Assembly (NCBI GenBank): GCA_022824585.1
Contig: JAJDZN010000072.1
Location: 21,912-85,911 of the forward strand
Reading direction: 5' to 3'
DNA from: Bryobacterales bacterium
GTDB lineage: Bacteria > Acidobacteriota > Terriglobia > Bryobacterales > UBA6623
Length of the DNA stretch: 64,000 nt
Position 1 is the stretch's first letter. Each line of letters opens with the position of its first letter. The translations under genes were made by a program, and so were the position numbers. This document shows, one piece after another, positions 1-9,426 of this stretch. Under the pieces are notes generated by a model. It ran no database searches and had not been told where the DNA came from. It saw only the letters and a program-made list of their open reading frames with translations.

Positions 1-943
1 TGGCCTCGTGGCCGCGCACGACGATAGGGAGCTCTACCGAGTTCTGGAGGGAGCCGGAGCACACGATGGTGTGCTTGCTGGGAAAATCCAGCGCCACGAC
101 GAGCGTGTCCGGCACCTCCATCACGGACTGGGGAGTGCCGTAGTTCCCGCCGGCAGAGACCGCCCGAATCGGGAACTCCCGGCCGAGGACTTGGATCAGC
201 GGCGTGACGTGGTGGTAGTACAGGTCGGTGGCAATCCCGCCGGAGTAGTCGCGGTAGCGCCTCCAGCGGAAGAACCTCTCGCGTGAGAACGGCCTCTTCG
301 GGGCGCTGCCGAGGAAGGCTTCCCAGTCCAAGTTCTCGGGACTGGCCGACTCGTCGATGGGGTAGTTGAACGGGGGCTCCCGGGTGTTGCGGCTACGGCT
401 CGTCTGGCTCCAGAGGATCTTCCCCAGCAGGCCTGCCGAGACCAGCTTCCGAGCAGGCTCCCAGATCCCGTGGGCGATGTGTTCGCTGTCCACAGCGAGG
501 ATGCGACCGGTCTGCGTGGCGGTTTCCACCATCTGCTTGGCCTCGGCAATGGTCAAGCTCATCGGCTTTTCCACGTCCACGTCCTTGCCGGCCCGCATCG
601 CTGCGATCGCCATTGGTGCGTGCCAGTGGTCGGGGGTGCAGACGATTACCGCGTCCACGTTCGGATCATGGATGAGGTCTTCGTAGCGCCGGTACCCCTT
701 CGCCGATGTCTGCGTAACGCCTTGGTCTAGCCGCGGAGCGTAGATGTCGCAGACGGCGGTGACCCTTGAATCCCGGCTTTCGCTGAACTCGTTTAGGTGG
801 CCGCGGGAAATATTGCCCAAGCCGATCACCCCGATACCGATGACGTCGTTTGCGCCTCGTATCCTCGAGTACGAGGCAGCTGTTGCTGCGATGGCGGCCC
901 GACCTGCAAAGCCCCGGCGGGTAAGTGGCGTCATTGAAGGCAT
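1..943 (-). CDS. Exported Gfo/Idh/MocA-family oxidoreductase (3' end cut by window)
   Basis: I read this frame from the reverse complement; it stays open to the left edge, so the C-terminus is missing. The N-terminus carries a twin-arginine signal (LTRRGF followed by an Ala-rich stretch), so the protein is probably exported folded by Tat. Next come a nucleotide-binding motif (IGLGNIS) and the family signature EKP (VEKPMS), which places it among NAD(P)-dependent sugar or polyol oxidoreductases. Substrate is unknown. Exported members of this family are common in Acidobacteria and Planctomycetes, which is family knowledge. Start is ATG at 943; an in-frame ATG at 934 is equally possible because neither has a clear Shine-Dalgarno sequence. 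It is transcribed in the same direction as the helicase gene behind it but is separated by 316 bp. Confidence 0.85.
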   Translation of the reverse strand, partial: MPSMTPLTRRGFAGRAAIAATAASYSRIRGANDVIGIGVIGLGNISRGHLNEFSESRDSRVTAVCDIYAPRLDQGVTQTSAKGYRRYEDLIHDPNVDAVIVCTPDHWHAPMAIAAMRAGKDVDVEKPMSLTIAEAKQMVETATQTGRILAVDSEHIAHGIWEPARKLVSAGLLGKILWSQTSRSRNTREPPFNYPIDESASPENLDWEAFLGSAPKRPFSRERFFRWRRYRDYSGGIATDLYYHHVTPLIQVLGREFPIRAVSAGGNYGTPQSVMEVPDTLVVALDFPSKHTIVCSGSLQNSVELPIVVRGHEA

Positions 944-1259
944 TGTAGTCGTAATGGACTTCGCCGGGAGCTTGGTCTTGTGGTTGACTTGGCTCGACTT
1001 CCCGCGACTATGGCGTCGACCCTTCGATCTCTATGCCGAACGGAGAACTCGCGCGCTAGCTCTATCGGGGACTCGGAATTCACGGGCACTTGCCGATTCC
1101 GCGTCCCGCCCTTCCAGTCGGCGGGTGTCAGCGACCGAGCGCAATGTAGATCGCTTCACAGCATCGTCGCCCCCGCCTCCGGGCACTGCGGATGCTGAGC
1201 CTTCCGATGTCGTTCGGGTCCGTGAGGTCGACCATCGGCGGCACCTACTTGAATTCCAA
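944..1259. other. Intergenic stretch, no gene seen
   Basis: This 316-bp gap lies between the SNF2 gene stop and the oxidoreductase start, both on the minus strand. The open frames here are short, overlap on both strands and resemble nothing I know. It should contain the oxidoreductase promoter, but I see no convincing hexamers or hairpin. Confidence 0.5.
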
Positions 1260-3752
1260 TCAGGCACCACCGGAGAGCATCCGCGCCAGCCCGCCCAGGG
1301 CCTGCTCGATACGTGCTGCGTCGACGTTCTCCGGTAGTGGGACTGTGAGGACCGGACGGTTGGTTTCCGGGTCTGTCCGAACGAGTTGCGAGATGCCAGC
1401 CGGTGCGGTCGTGGGTGCCCCCCCTGGGGCCTGCTGCGCGACTTGGCCAGTGGGTTGGGCTGTCGGTCCGGCCAGCGCTTCGAGAAATCTAGCCCCGGCT
1501 TCGAAGAGCCCCGTCAGCGCCACCTCGATGCCGGGTGCGGCCGGAGGACGGTCGGCACCCCCGCCGGGCGGTGGCCCTGGCGTGTTGACCGGCGACGGAG
1601 GGGGTTTTGGCGGCGTCGGGGTGTCGGGCTGCGCGCCGGAGGTTTGATCGGGTACTCCGGGCTCCTCGCGCTCGCCCGAGTCTGGTCCCGGATCCGCGGC
1701 CGGCGGGACAGACTCTGCCTGGCGCTCGCCACTATGCGCAGGCCCGGAGTCTTCATCCATCATCTCCTTGACCACTTTGAGAAATGTCGAGCGTCCAAGC
1801 TTCTCGAAGCTCACCTCGTCGGCCGTTGAATCGAAGAGCCCTGAAAACAGGGCTTTCTTCAGTTGCATCGTCTCCCAGACCCGCACTTCGATGCTCCCTT
1901 CCGTCAGCATGTGAATCACTTGCACGGGCTGGGCCTGGCCCATGCGGTGCACCCTTCCGATGCGCTGCTCCAACCGTGCCGGATTCCAGGGCGGCTCGAA
2001 GTTGATGACGGCCGATGCAGACTGGAGGTTGAGGCCCACCCCGCCCGCATCCGTCGACAGAAAGACCATGCAGCTGGGATCCTCTCGGAAGCGGTCCATC
2101 AGTGCGCCGCGCTTGGGCGAGGGAACGCCTCCGTGCAGGGAAACGAAGTCGATCCCTAGCTTGGCCAGTTCCTCTCCGGCGAGGCGGGTCATCCGCTCGT
2201 ACTCGCTGAAGACAACGACCTTCCGTCCCTCCTCGACCGCGAGTTCGCGGATGATCTCTTTGAATTCGTCGAGCTTGGGAGAGTGGTTCGTCTCCTTGTC
2301 GAACAGGAATGTCGAATTGCAGAGCATCCGCATGTTCTGGATCGCACAAGTGATGCGGCGCAGGTCCACTTCCGACAGCCAGCCCTGTCTCTTCCATTTG
2401 CTCATCAGCCTGCCGAGAATCTCGTACTGCTCCGCGTAAGGGCCAGCTTGCTGCTCGGTTAGCGGAACGGAGAATACCTGATCGGTTCGCTCCGGCAGCT
2501 GCTTCAGCACCTCGTCGCGCCTCCTGCGTAGCAAGAGAGGCTCCAACTGCCTGTGGATCTGATTCAATCCGCGATAGCCGATCAGCTTGCCGGTCTCTGT
2601 GGTCTCGACGTGGTCGTGCAGGAAGCGGAAGGCGGGTCCCAGTGCGCGACCGTCCACGAACTCAACGACCGAGTAGAGTTCTTCGACTTTATTCTCCAGT
2701 GGCGTCCCAGTCAGCACGAACGCGTAACGGCTCTTGAGCTGCTTGACCGTTTGCGCCGTCTTGGTGGCCCAATTCCGGATGCGCTGCGCTTCGTCGAGAA
2801 TGATCAGGTCGGGCGCGAGGGCTTGGATCGCCTCCATGTCCCACCGCACCAGTTCGTAATTGATGAGGTTGAAGAACTTCGCGTCCTCGTAGCGCTTGAT
2901 CCTTCGTCGTCTGTCGCCGTCGACGACCTGCACGGACAGGTCGGAGAATTTCTCGATTTCGGTCTTCCACTGGTACTTTACGGAGGCAGGCGAGATCACC
3001 AAGACGCGCTCTATTCCCCGCCGACGCTTCAGGAGCGCGGCTGCTGCGACGGCTTGGACGGTTTTTCCCAGTCCCATGTCGTCGGCCAGCACAACGCGGC
3101 CGCGGCTAGCCGCAAACAGGACACCGCGCATCTGGTACGGAAACAGCGAGACCTTCACCAGTCCGGGAAGGATCGATTGGCCCGCCTCGATCTTCCTGAG
3201 CTGCTCGCTCTCCCACGCGAGGCCTTCGGCCCGCTCGTTCACGCGGTCTACGTAGTCGATGACGTCGCTGTAGACAACGGCCGTCCCGTCGGCACGCCGC
3301 AGTTCCCCAAGAATGGAGGCGAAGCGGGAATACTGTGCCTTCGGCAGGAGCCCTGATTCGTCGAAGTAATCGGCTGCGACCGCCCCGAGCATCGGATCGG
3401 GCCTGTCGGGAAGCTTCAACTGCACTTCAAGGCTCTCCCCGTACAGGAGGGAGAGGGAGGCGCGCTCGCGCTCGTAACGCTTGTGCTCCAGCTTCGAGCG
3501 GTACCGGCGACGCAAACGTGCAAGCAGGCTCTCGATGTGCTTGCATGTTCCCAAGGTGTTGCGGGCGAAATCGGGACAGGAGCAGTAGTTGTCGAAGAGG
3601 CCCGGGCCGCGCATTGCGATCCTGTACTCGGAGCCGCTGGCTGAAAGCACCTGGTAATCGCCGAACGGCTGGCCCTTGGGCTGAGAGAGGATCTGCTTGA
3701 TTGCTTCGCTCGCGCGTTTCTGGCGTGCTTGGATCTGTTCTTCGACTAGCAT
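1260..3752 (-). CDS. SWIM zinc-finger SNF2-family helicase/ATPase
   Basis: An 830-residue DNA-dependent ATPase. A SWIM zinc finger is visible at about residues 57-72 (C57-x-C59, C70-x-H72). The SNF2 motor follows: Walker A DDMGLGKT at 223-231, a DEAQ box, LTGTPLENK, and in the second RecA lobe the motif V/VI region ending in EQRIGRVHRMGQ. After about residue 660 the chain becomes a Pro/Gly/Ala-rich low-complexity tail of about 150 residues ending in a short ordered segment. Bacterial SWIM-SNF2 proteins are linked to DNA or RNA polymerase remodelling and repair; the exact role here is unknown. The ATG at 3752 has a purine-rich AAGAAGCGAG upstream that could serve as ribosome binding site. No obvious operon partner. 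Confidence 0.93.
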   Translation of the reverse strand: MLVEEQIQARQKRASEAIKQILSQPKGQPFGDYQVLSASGSEYRIAMRGPGLFDNYCSCPDFARNTLGTCKHIESLLARLRRRYRSKLEHKRYERERASLSLLYGESLEVQLKLPDRPDPMLGAVAADYFDESGLLPKAQYSRFASILGELRRADGTAVVYSDVIDYVDRVNERAEGLAWESEQLRKIEAGQSILPGLVKVSLFPYQMRGVLFAASRGRVVLADDMGLGKTVQAVAAAALLKRRRGIERVLVISPASVKYQWKTEIEKFSDLSVQVVDGDRRRRIKRYEDAKFFNLINYELVRWDMEAIQALAPDLIILDEAQRIRNWATKTAQTVKQLKSRYAFVLTGTPLENKVEELYSVVEFVDGRALGPAFRFLHDHVETTETGKLIGYRGLNQIHRQLEPLLLRRRRDEVLKQLPERTDQVFSVPLTEQQAGPYAEQYEILGRLMSKWKRQGWLSEVDLRRITCAIQNMRMLCNSTFLFDKETNHSPKLDEFKEIIRELAVEEGRKVVVFSEYERMTRLAGEELAKLGIDFVSLHGGVPSPKRGALMDRFREDPSCMVFLSTDAGGVGLNLQSASAVINFEPPWNPARLEQRIGRVHRMGQAQPVQVIHMLTEGSIEVRVWETMQLKKALFSGLFDSTADEVSFEKLGRSTFLKVVKEMMDEDSGPAHSGERQAESVPPAADPGPDSGEREEPGVPDQTSGAQPDTPTPPKPPPSPVNTPGPPPGGGADRPPAAPGIEVALTGLFEAGARFLEALAGPTAQPTGQVAQQAPGGAPTTAPAGISQLVRTDPETNRPVLTVPLPENVDAARIEQALGGLARMLSGGA

Positions 3753-3942
3753 GACTCGCTTCTTTGCCTACCCGCGGCGGCACCCGGCCGCGCATGGTTT
3801 CCAACTATCGTAGCGATCCCTGACCAGACCTCCGCTGCGGCTGAGGCGAGGACGCGCGTTGCCTTGCCGCTAAGTTCTGCGAGGCCCGTTGCCTCCGGCT
3901 GAAGCGGGGGGCAGGGAGGCGTGCCAGCCGTCCTGCGGAGAC

Positions 3943-3973
3943 TTGAGAGTGGACTGTCGCAGGCCGCTATGAT
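3943..3973 (+). promoter_or_regulatory. Possible sigma-70-like promoter of the PQQ-propeller gene
   Basis: A TTGAGA hexamer (3943-3948) and a TATGAT hexamer (3968-3973) are separated by 19 bp, slightly longer than ideal. The site lies about 30 bp before the GTG start of the downstream gene. Sequence match only. Confidence 0.25.
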
Positions 3974-4005
3974 TCCCGGCCGCGGAGCGGTCGTCACTAT
4001 TCGAG

Positions 4006-5484
4006 GTGTGCGAGAATCACGTCTTGAAGCCAGCGGTGGCGTCCATATTGCTGATCGCTTGCTGCCTCGTGGCGGCCACGCGATTCGAGGATCCCAAGCC
4101 GCCCGAGCCGGCCTCTATCGAAGAGCGCGCCGCGGTCGAGCCGACAGCCCATCCCGGCGTAACGCTCCACGCACGGCCCGCACCGCTCGCGCCCGGGGCG
4201 GTGACCGAAGACTGGCCGGCTTTTCTCGGTCGCAGCGGACAGCCGGCCTCCGGCGAGACCAACCTCTTGCGCGCGTTCGGACAGGACGGGCCGAAGCTCT
4301 TATGGGAGCTGTCCAAAGGCACCGGCTACAGCTCGCCATCGATCCAAGGCGACTACCTCGTATACCTCCACCGTTCAGGGAACGAAGAGGCTATCGAGTG
4401 CCTGCGGCCCGAAACAGGGGAGCGCTACTGGAGCTATCGGTACCCGACAGATTTCAGCGACCGCTATGGCTACAACAACGGTCCGCGCTCGAGTCCGGTC
4501 ATCGATGGCGACCATGTGTACACCTACGGTGCGCAAGGGAAGCTGCACTGCCTCCTTCTCAAGACGGGACAGGTCGTCTGGCGCCGCGACGTCGCCGCCG
4601 AGTTCAGGGTGCCCCAGGACTTCTTCGGGATCGCCACAACGCCGTTGATCGAAGGGGACCTGCTGATCTTGAACGTAGGCGCTCCGGGTGGTCCCGAGGT
4701 GGTCGCCTTCGACAAGTTGACTGGACGCATGGTCTGGGGTGTTGGCGACCAGTGGGGGGCCAGCTACGCAACCCCGGTCATCGCCCGTGTCCACGGCAAG
4801 CGGCGGCTGTTCGTGCTCGGCGGCGGCGAGAGCAGGCCTCCGACCGGCGGGCTGCTGTCAATCAATCCGCTCGACGGCGGGCTGGACTTCAGATTCCCCT
4901 GGCGCAGCCGCAGTTTCGAGTCTGTCAATGCATCCTGTCCGGTCGTGACCGGCAATCGGGTGCTTGTCTCGGCCACTTACCGTACCGGAGCGGCGCTGAT
5001 CGAAGTGAAGTCCGACTGGACATTCGCCAAGCTCTGGGAGAACTCCGATTTCGATCTGCACTGGACGACCGCCGTCTACGATCAAGGCCACTACTACGCG
5101 TTCTCGGGCCGCAACGAGCCAGACGCGAAGCTGACCTGCGTGAATGCCGGCAGCGGGGAGACGGTTTGGAGCGAGTCTCTGGAGTGGCAGGAAACTGTGC
5201 AGGTGCAGGGAGAGGCGCGGGCCTTCCACGCCAGTCCCTTGCGGGGCAACTTGCTGAAGGTAGACGGCAGGTTCCTCGCACTCGGCGAGCACGGGCACCT
5301 GATGTGGCTGGATCTCTCTCCTGCGGGCCCGAAAATCTTGGACCGCGCCAGGCTGTTCTTGGCCCGCGAGACGTGGGCCCCGCCGGTCATCAGTCGCGGG
5401 CTCCTCTACGTGAGCCAGAACTCGCGTTCCATCGACCCGCCCGCCGGCCCGCGCTTGCTCTGCTTTGACTTGCGGGGCCGGTAA
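4006..5484 (+). CDS. Exported PQQ-binding-like beta-propeller (BamB-like) lipoprotein
   Basis: A 492-residue protein whose N-terminus is a short basic region, a hydrophobic stretch and a lipobox-like LIAC at residues 16-19, so it is probably a lipoprotein. The rest is a series of PQQ-like propeller blades of the pattern ETGERYWSY, KTGQVVWRR, LTGRMVWGV and GSGETVWSE, each ending in the usual G-x-x-x-W. Such propellers either bind quinone cofactors in dehydrogenases or act as protein-binding scaffolds like BamB. I see no dehydrogenase residues that decide between them. The start is GTG at 4006 with GAGG very close; a TTG at 4024 would also leave a complete signal peptide. It converges on the membrane glycosyltransferase gene, with 65 bp between the stops. 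Confidence 0.8.
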   Translation: MCENHVLKPAVASILLIACCLVAATRFEDPKPPEPASIEERAAVEPTAHPGVTLHARPAPLAPGAVTEDWPAFLGRSGQPASGETNLLRAFGQDGPKLLWELSKGTGYSSPSIQGDYLVYLHRSGNEEAIECLRPETGERYWSYRYPTDFSDRYGYNNGPRSSPVIDGDHVYTYGAQGKLHCLLLKTGQVVWRRDVAAEFRVPQDFFGIATTPLIEGDLLILNVGAPGGPEVVAFDKLTGRMVWGVGDQWGASYATPVIARVHGKRRLFVLGGGESRPPTGGLLSINPLDGGLDFRFPWRSRSFESVNASCPVVTGNRVLVSATYRTGAALIEVKSDWTFAKLWENSDFDLHWTTAVYDQGHYYAFSGRNEPDAKLTCVNAGSGETVWSESLEWQETVQVQGEARAFHASPLRGNLLKVDGRFLALGEHGHLMWLDLSPAGPKILDRARLFLARETWAPPVISRGLLYVSQNSRSIDPPAGPRLLCFDLRGR

Positions 5485-5549
5485 CGGCAGCGGCGGCGAA
5501 CCGTCCTGCAGATGCCATCGGTTCCGCCCGCACGGCCTGAGCGCGGTTG

Positions 5550-7874
5550 TCACGGTTGCTCCGGTAACACCTCGAACAGCATTGCCGTGCGGTCGACGAA
5601 CACCTTGCGCAGGCCCCAGCGACCAGGCTGGCTCGCCACGGCTCGGGCCTGTGGGAAGTAAGGGTCGCGGGGGTCCACGTTGAAGACCACGTAGTCGATA
5701 CCGTGCTGTCGCAGCAGCGCCGCCGCAGATGTGTGCGCGGCGCCCGGGGAAACCTCGATTCCGACGAATTCAAAGGACTCCGGGCGCACCCGCTCCCAGC
5801 CGCCTGCGGGGGCAAGCACCGCGAACTCCAGAGTGGCCTGCGTAGCCGCCGCTCTTCCGGGATGCACCAGCTCGATTCCGTCCACGACCAAGCTCCGGTC
5901 GAAGCGGATCTCGAGTTCCATTCCCGATGCTGCCGGTTGGCGCGATGTCCACCTGGTGAACGGATTCCCGTCAATCATCCGATCTGCGTGCCACGGCAGA
6001 GGCTGCGCTCGCGGGATCCACTGCGGACTCGCGGGTACGGGGCGGCCGTTGCTAAGCACGCGAAACTCGGAGGCCGACCAAGAAGTGGCGTTGTGGTCGC
6101 GAGCCTGCTCCACGCGCACCCCTCGGACGGGGCGCGGCGGCCACGCTGCGCGGACCGCGCTGTCAGGAGAATGGGAGGGCTTCAGGGGAGCTAGCACCGC
6201 ATCGGACAGGTCTTGGTTCTCCAGCCCTTGGTAGGAAACAAGGAGTTCTGCATCGAAGTACGCTTCCGGCAGGTCGGTGAAGGACAGCACGCGCATCTCG
6301 TTGCCGCCGAGCTGGCCGATCCGGTCAGCCAGCAAGAAGAACTTCACGTTTCTGGCTAGGTGCCATTTCTGAGGCTCCAGGCGGAGCGCCGCCCGCCACG
6401 GCAAGCCTTCCACGCTCCACAGGTCGGGGTGGTACCAGCGCGAGCGCTGGCCGGGCCATGACGTGACGCACTGGCCGGCCAGCAAGAGCGCGACGAGACC
6501 GTGGCGCAGCCGGAGCGGTGCCATCTCCAATGCCATGCCGATGGCTAGCAGGGCGAACGGCAAGCTGGGGATCAGGAATCTCGCTCCGGCGTTGGCAAAC
6601 CAAGGTGTCGCGCTGACCACGGCCGCAGCGAGCAGGGCGCGGGTCAGCGGTCTCTTCCAAGCGAGCAGGGCGATTGGCAGCAGCAGGATCATCCAGCCCA
6701 GCGAGCCGGCGTAGCGCTCGCCGAAGACTAGGTCGAACGGTGCTGCGAGGAGCTGTTCCCAGCGGTCGAACGGGCCCTGGCGATAAGAGCGCATCGCGAA
6801 CTTGTAGGCCGTCTCCCACTCAACGCTGAAATACGGATTGGGGAACCAGCTGTTGAAGAATGGCGCGAGGGGATTGCCCGTGAAAATCGCGTTCTTGACC
6901 AACCAGGGCAGGCCGACAATAGCTGCAGGGACTCCGGCCCATACGAGCAGTCCCGCCGCGGACCTCGCCGAGCTTCCTTGGAACAGGCGGTGAAGCGCCG
7001 CCGCGAAGGCAGCGGTGACCGCGATCACGCCCGTGTACTTGATGGCGAACGAGAACCCGATCAGAACTCCGAGGACCACTAGCCATTGCCGCTCTCCGTC
7101 GCGCCACCACAGCAGCAGCACGCAGAAGACTGCGAACAGAGCGAAAGCCAGGGCGCAGTCGTTGTAGGCGGAGGTCGCGTCCGGGATGACGACCGGGCAC
7201 GTGAAGTAGACCACCGTGGCGAACGCGCCCGCGAGCTCGGCCCGGAATCTCTTGGCAAGGCATAGGATCCCGCCCGCCGTGGCGATCAGAAAAGACAGGT
7301 GGACGAGCTTTGCCGCTGATTCGCGCCCGATCGCGTAGGCGAACAGGTACAGCATCTCCGCCCCCTGCGAGAGTTGGGCGTAAACGTTGGTGGTGATCGC
7401 TTCGAAGCCGTGCGACCGGTAGTAGCGGTGCACGAGGCCGAGGTGATAGCCCATTGCATCCGTTCTGGTTTCGGGCGCAAGCGTGTGGACGACGTACAGA
7501 ATGCCGTAGACCGCGGCTGGAACGTAGAGGAGCAGTCGCGCGAAGCGTGGCGCAGAGCTAGGCTCCAAAGCCAATGCCGGCCACTTCCAACGGCCCCACC
7601 GGTACCAAGCCAGCGCGATTGCCGCGAACGTGCCCAGCGCAGTGGTGTCGTAGAACCATCCGGCGGCGCAGAGAGCGAAGACCAACGTGCTCAGCACCGC
7701 GGATCCGCAGCCGAAGGCGAGCAGCCAGCCCTCCGCCGACGTTAGCTTTCCTCGCAGGCCGCGCAGCTGGCCAATCGCTGTCCGGCCAATCAGACAGGCC
7801 GTTACAACAGCAAGCGTGCCTCCGGCCAGCACGCTTGCCAGTCGATCCAAGGCTTCGAAGAGCGTGGCTTCCAT
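5550..7874 (-). CDS. GT39/ArnT-like polytopic membrane glycosyltransferase with discoidin-like C-terminal domain
   Basis: A 774-residue protein with a long hydrophobic N-terminal part (about 10-12 membrane segments) resembling the polyprenyl-phosphate-sugar-dependent glycosyltransferases (PMT/ArnT type). These transfer a sugar from a lipid carrier on the outer face of the inner membrane. A TRTDAMGYHLG segment after the first membrane helices sits where these enzymes keep their catalytic acidic residue. The soluble C-terminus contains an F5/8-type (discoidin) signature, DGNPFTRWTS followed by an FDR...VDGIEL strand, then a short alpha/beta end (GIDYVVFN). The discoidin-like piece is an unusual addition that could bind carbohydrate. 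ATG at 7874 is chosen; a TTG at 7901 would add nine residues. A GT2 glycosyltransferase lies about 0.7 kb upstream on the same strand, and the two could act in one glycan pathway (inference). Confidence 0.8.
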   Translation of the reverse strand: MEATLFEALDRLASVLAGGTLAVVTACLIGRTAIGQLRGLRGKLTSAEGWLLAFGCGSAVLSTLVFALCAAGWFYDTTALGTFAAIALAWYRWGRWKWPALALEPSSAPRFARLLLYVPAAVYGILYVVHTLAPETRTDAMGYHLGLVHRYYRSHGFEAITTNVYAQLSQGAEMLYLFAYAIGRESAAKLVHLSFLIATAGGILCLAKRFRAELAGAFATVVYFTCPVVIPDATSAYNDCALAFALFAVFCVLLLWWRDGERQWLVVLGVLIGFSFAIKYTGVIAVTAAFAAALHRLFQGSSARSAAGLLVWAGVPAAIVGLPWLVKNAIFTGNPLAPFFNSWFPNPYFSVEWETAYKFAMRSYRQGPFDRWEQLLAAPFDLVFGERYAGSLGWMILLLPIALLAWKRPLTRALLAAAVVSATPWFANAGARFLIPSLPFALLAIGMALEMAPLRLRHGLVALLLAGQCVTSWPGQRSRWYHPDLWSVEGLPWRAALRLEPQKWHLARNVKFFLLADRIGQLGGNEMRVLSFTDLPEAYFDAELLVSYQGLENQDLSDAVLAPLKPSHSPDSAVRAAWPPRPVRGVRVEQARDHNATSWSASEFRVLSNGRPVPASPQWIPRAQPLPWHADRMIDGNPFTRWTSRQPAASGMELEIRFDRSLVVDGIELVHPGRAAATQATLEFAVLAPAGGWERVRPESFEFVGIEVSPGAAHTSAAALLRQHGIDYVVFNVDPRDPYFPQARAVASQPGRWGLRKVFVDRTAMLFEVLPEQP

Positions 7875-8033
7875 GTGGGTCTGCGACCAGCGCTTGACCA
7901 AGCATACGGACTTCGGCCAGAGCCCGCACGCCGAACCGCACGCAGCGTTCCATCACAGCCCGAGTCGGGCGCGACGGATTCCAGTGGCCTCTTCGCAGCG
8001 CACGGGACGATCGCATGCCGGTGCCGACAGCGA

Positions 8034-8282
8034 TCAGCGGGACCGCCGGCTCTCGTAGATCAACTCGCGCGCCTCGGGCCAGGTCTGCCCCTCGAGCGGG
8101 TCAGGGCTGTTCGGGTCGCCGACTCTCAGATCGGGGAGAGTGTACTGGTTCGGGATTGATGGATCATCTAGCACGCGCCGTAGCCCATCCTCGACGACGG
8201 CGCGAAGTGAACGTCCCGTCTTCTGGGCGTGGCGCTTGGCTCGAATCAGGATCTCATCGTGAATCTCGATCGTCGTCTTCAT
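8034..8282 (-). CDS. Orphan VapB-type ribbon-helix-helix antitoxin
   Basis: An 82-residue protein starting MKTTIEIHDEIL, followed by a helix-turn-helix region (AQKTGRSLRAVVEDGLRRVL). This is the pattern of DUF2191/VapB antitoxins that bind DNA as ribbon-helix-helix dimers and neutralise a PIN-domain VapC RNase with a C-terminal tail. I chose the ATG at 8282 because it begins the conserved domain; a longer frame upstream adds 12 unrelated residues. VapC normally follows immediately, but the 160 bp downstream contain no PIN domain start, so the toxin seems lost or encoded elsewhere. Confidence 0.75.
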   Translation of the reverse strand: MKTTIEIHDEILIRAKRHAQKTGRSLRAVVEDGLRRVLDDPSIPNQYTLPDLRVGDPNSPDPLEGQTWPEARELIYESRRSR

Positions 8283-8552
8283 GGCCCATATTAAACATAG
8301 GAGATGACATGGGGGCATCGCTTCAGTGCAGCGCGAATGCTGCTACGGCGGAACGCCAGAGTGTCCACCCGAGCGGGAAAGCGCCATCCGCTGCGTTTCC
8401 GGGATCCGAGGACAGGGCAGAATCTGCTGACGTTCGAAGAGTTGCGCGGAATCTGCGGGAGCCGCAGGCGAGACCGCGGAGGGAAATGCCATCCTGCGCG
8501 GGACCGAACGCGCAGACCGTCGCGTCCGTGTTACGGTCGGCCTTCATCGTGC

Positions 8553-9260
8553 CTACCTTCGTCTCAGGGGCTTAACGGCGTACTTGAGAATGCACCACAG
8601 AGCCCAGACCCCGTCTCTGGGGCGGATCTTCTTGCCTTGCTCGTAGGTCCTGCCGTGGTACGAAATCCCTACCTCGTAAACGCGCGCCCCGGCCTTGGCG
8701 ATCTTCGCTGTGATCTCCGGCTCGATGCCGAACCGATCTTCTTCCAAGACGATAGACTGCAGCAGCTCCCGACGAAAGACTTTGTAGCACGACTCCATAT
8801 CGGTCAGGTTCAGATCCGTTGCTAGGTTCGATAGCAGGGTCAGCAGGCGGTTTCCCAGATAGTGCCGGAAGTACAGGACGCGGTGCTCGCTGGAGGTCAG
8901 GAAGCGCGAGCCGTACACGGCGTCCGCCCTGCCTTCCAACAGCGGGTTGAGCAGTTTGGAGTAGTCGGCGGGGTCGTATTCCAAGTCCGCGTCTTGGACG
9001 AGTACGAAGTCCCCCGTGGCTGCCTCGAATCCTGTTCGCACGGCCCGGCCCTTGCCGCGATTGCGATCATGCCGGAGCAAGGTGACGTTCTCAGCGCAGG
9101 CAGCGATCCCCGCCGCAACGTCCGCCGAGCCGTCCGTCGAGGCATCGTCGACGATGATGATCTCGGTCGGAACATCCACGGCCTGGACGCGAGCGACGAC
9201 CTCTTGCAAGGTGCCGGCTTCGTTATACGTGGGGATGACCACCGTCAGCGTTGCAGGCAA
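8553..9260 (-). CDS. Family 2 glycosyltransferase (polyprenyl-phosphate mannosyl/glucosyl transferase-like)
   Basis: A 235-residue single-domain GT-A enzyme: VVIPTYNEAG at the N-terminus, IIVDDASTDG, an RGKGRAVRTG region, and the metal-binding DxD-type motif VQDADLEYDP. The family transfers sugars from nucleotide donors; the best resemblance is to DPM1-like enzymes that charge polyprenyl phosphate. That would suit supplying the GT39-like enzyme encoded downstream on the same strand, but the partnership is inferred. It lacks C-terminal membrane helices, so it is probably cytoplasmic or peripheral. The start is TTG at 9260 with AAGGAG about 12 bp upstream. The 270 bp between it and vapB hold no gene. 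Confidence 0.9.
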   Translation of the reverse strand: MPATLTVVIPTYNEAGTLQEVVARVQAVDVPTEIIIVDDASTDGSADVAAGIAACAENVTLLRHDRNRGKGRAVRTGFEAATGDFVLVQDADLEYDPADYSKLLNPLLEGRADAVYGSRFLTSSEHRVLYFRHYLGNRLLTLLSNLATDLNLTDMESCYKVFRRELLQSIVLEEDRFGIEPEITAKIAKAGARVYEVGISYHGRTYEQGKKIRPRDGVWALWCILKYAVKPLRRR

Positions 9261-9426
9261 GCTGGGTCGACTCCTTGGCGGGCGACGCGAGCGTTTCGGC
9301 CCGTGATCGCCTCAGACGCCAAGTATGCAACAGTCTGGAACATCGCCGGTCTGCCGGGAACTAGCGGATCGGCGGCTGCGCGGGTCGAGACCCATTGCAG
9401 CCTCGGCGATTGGGGCGTAGCGTAGG

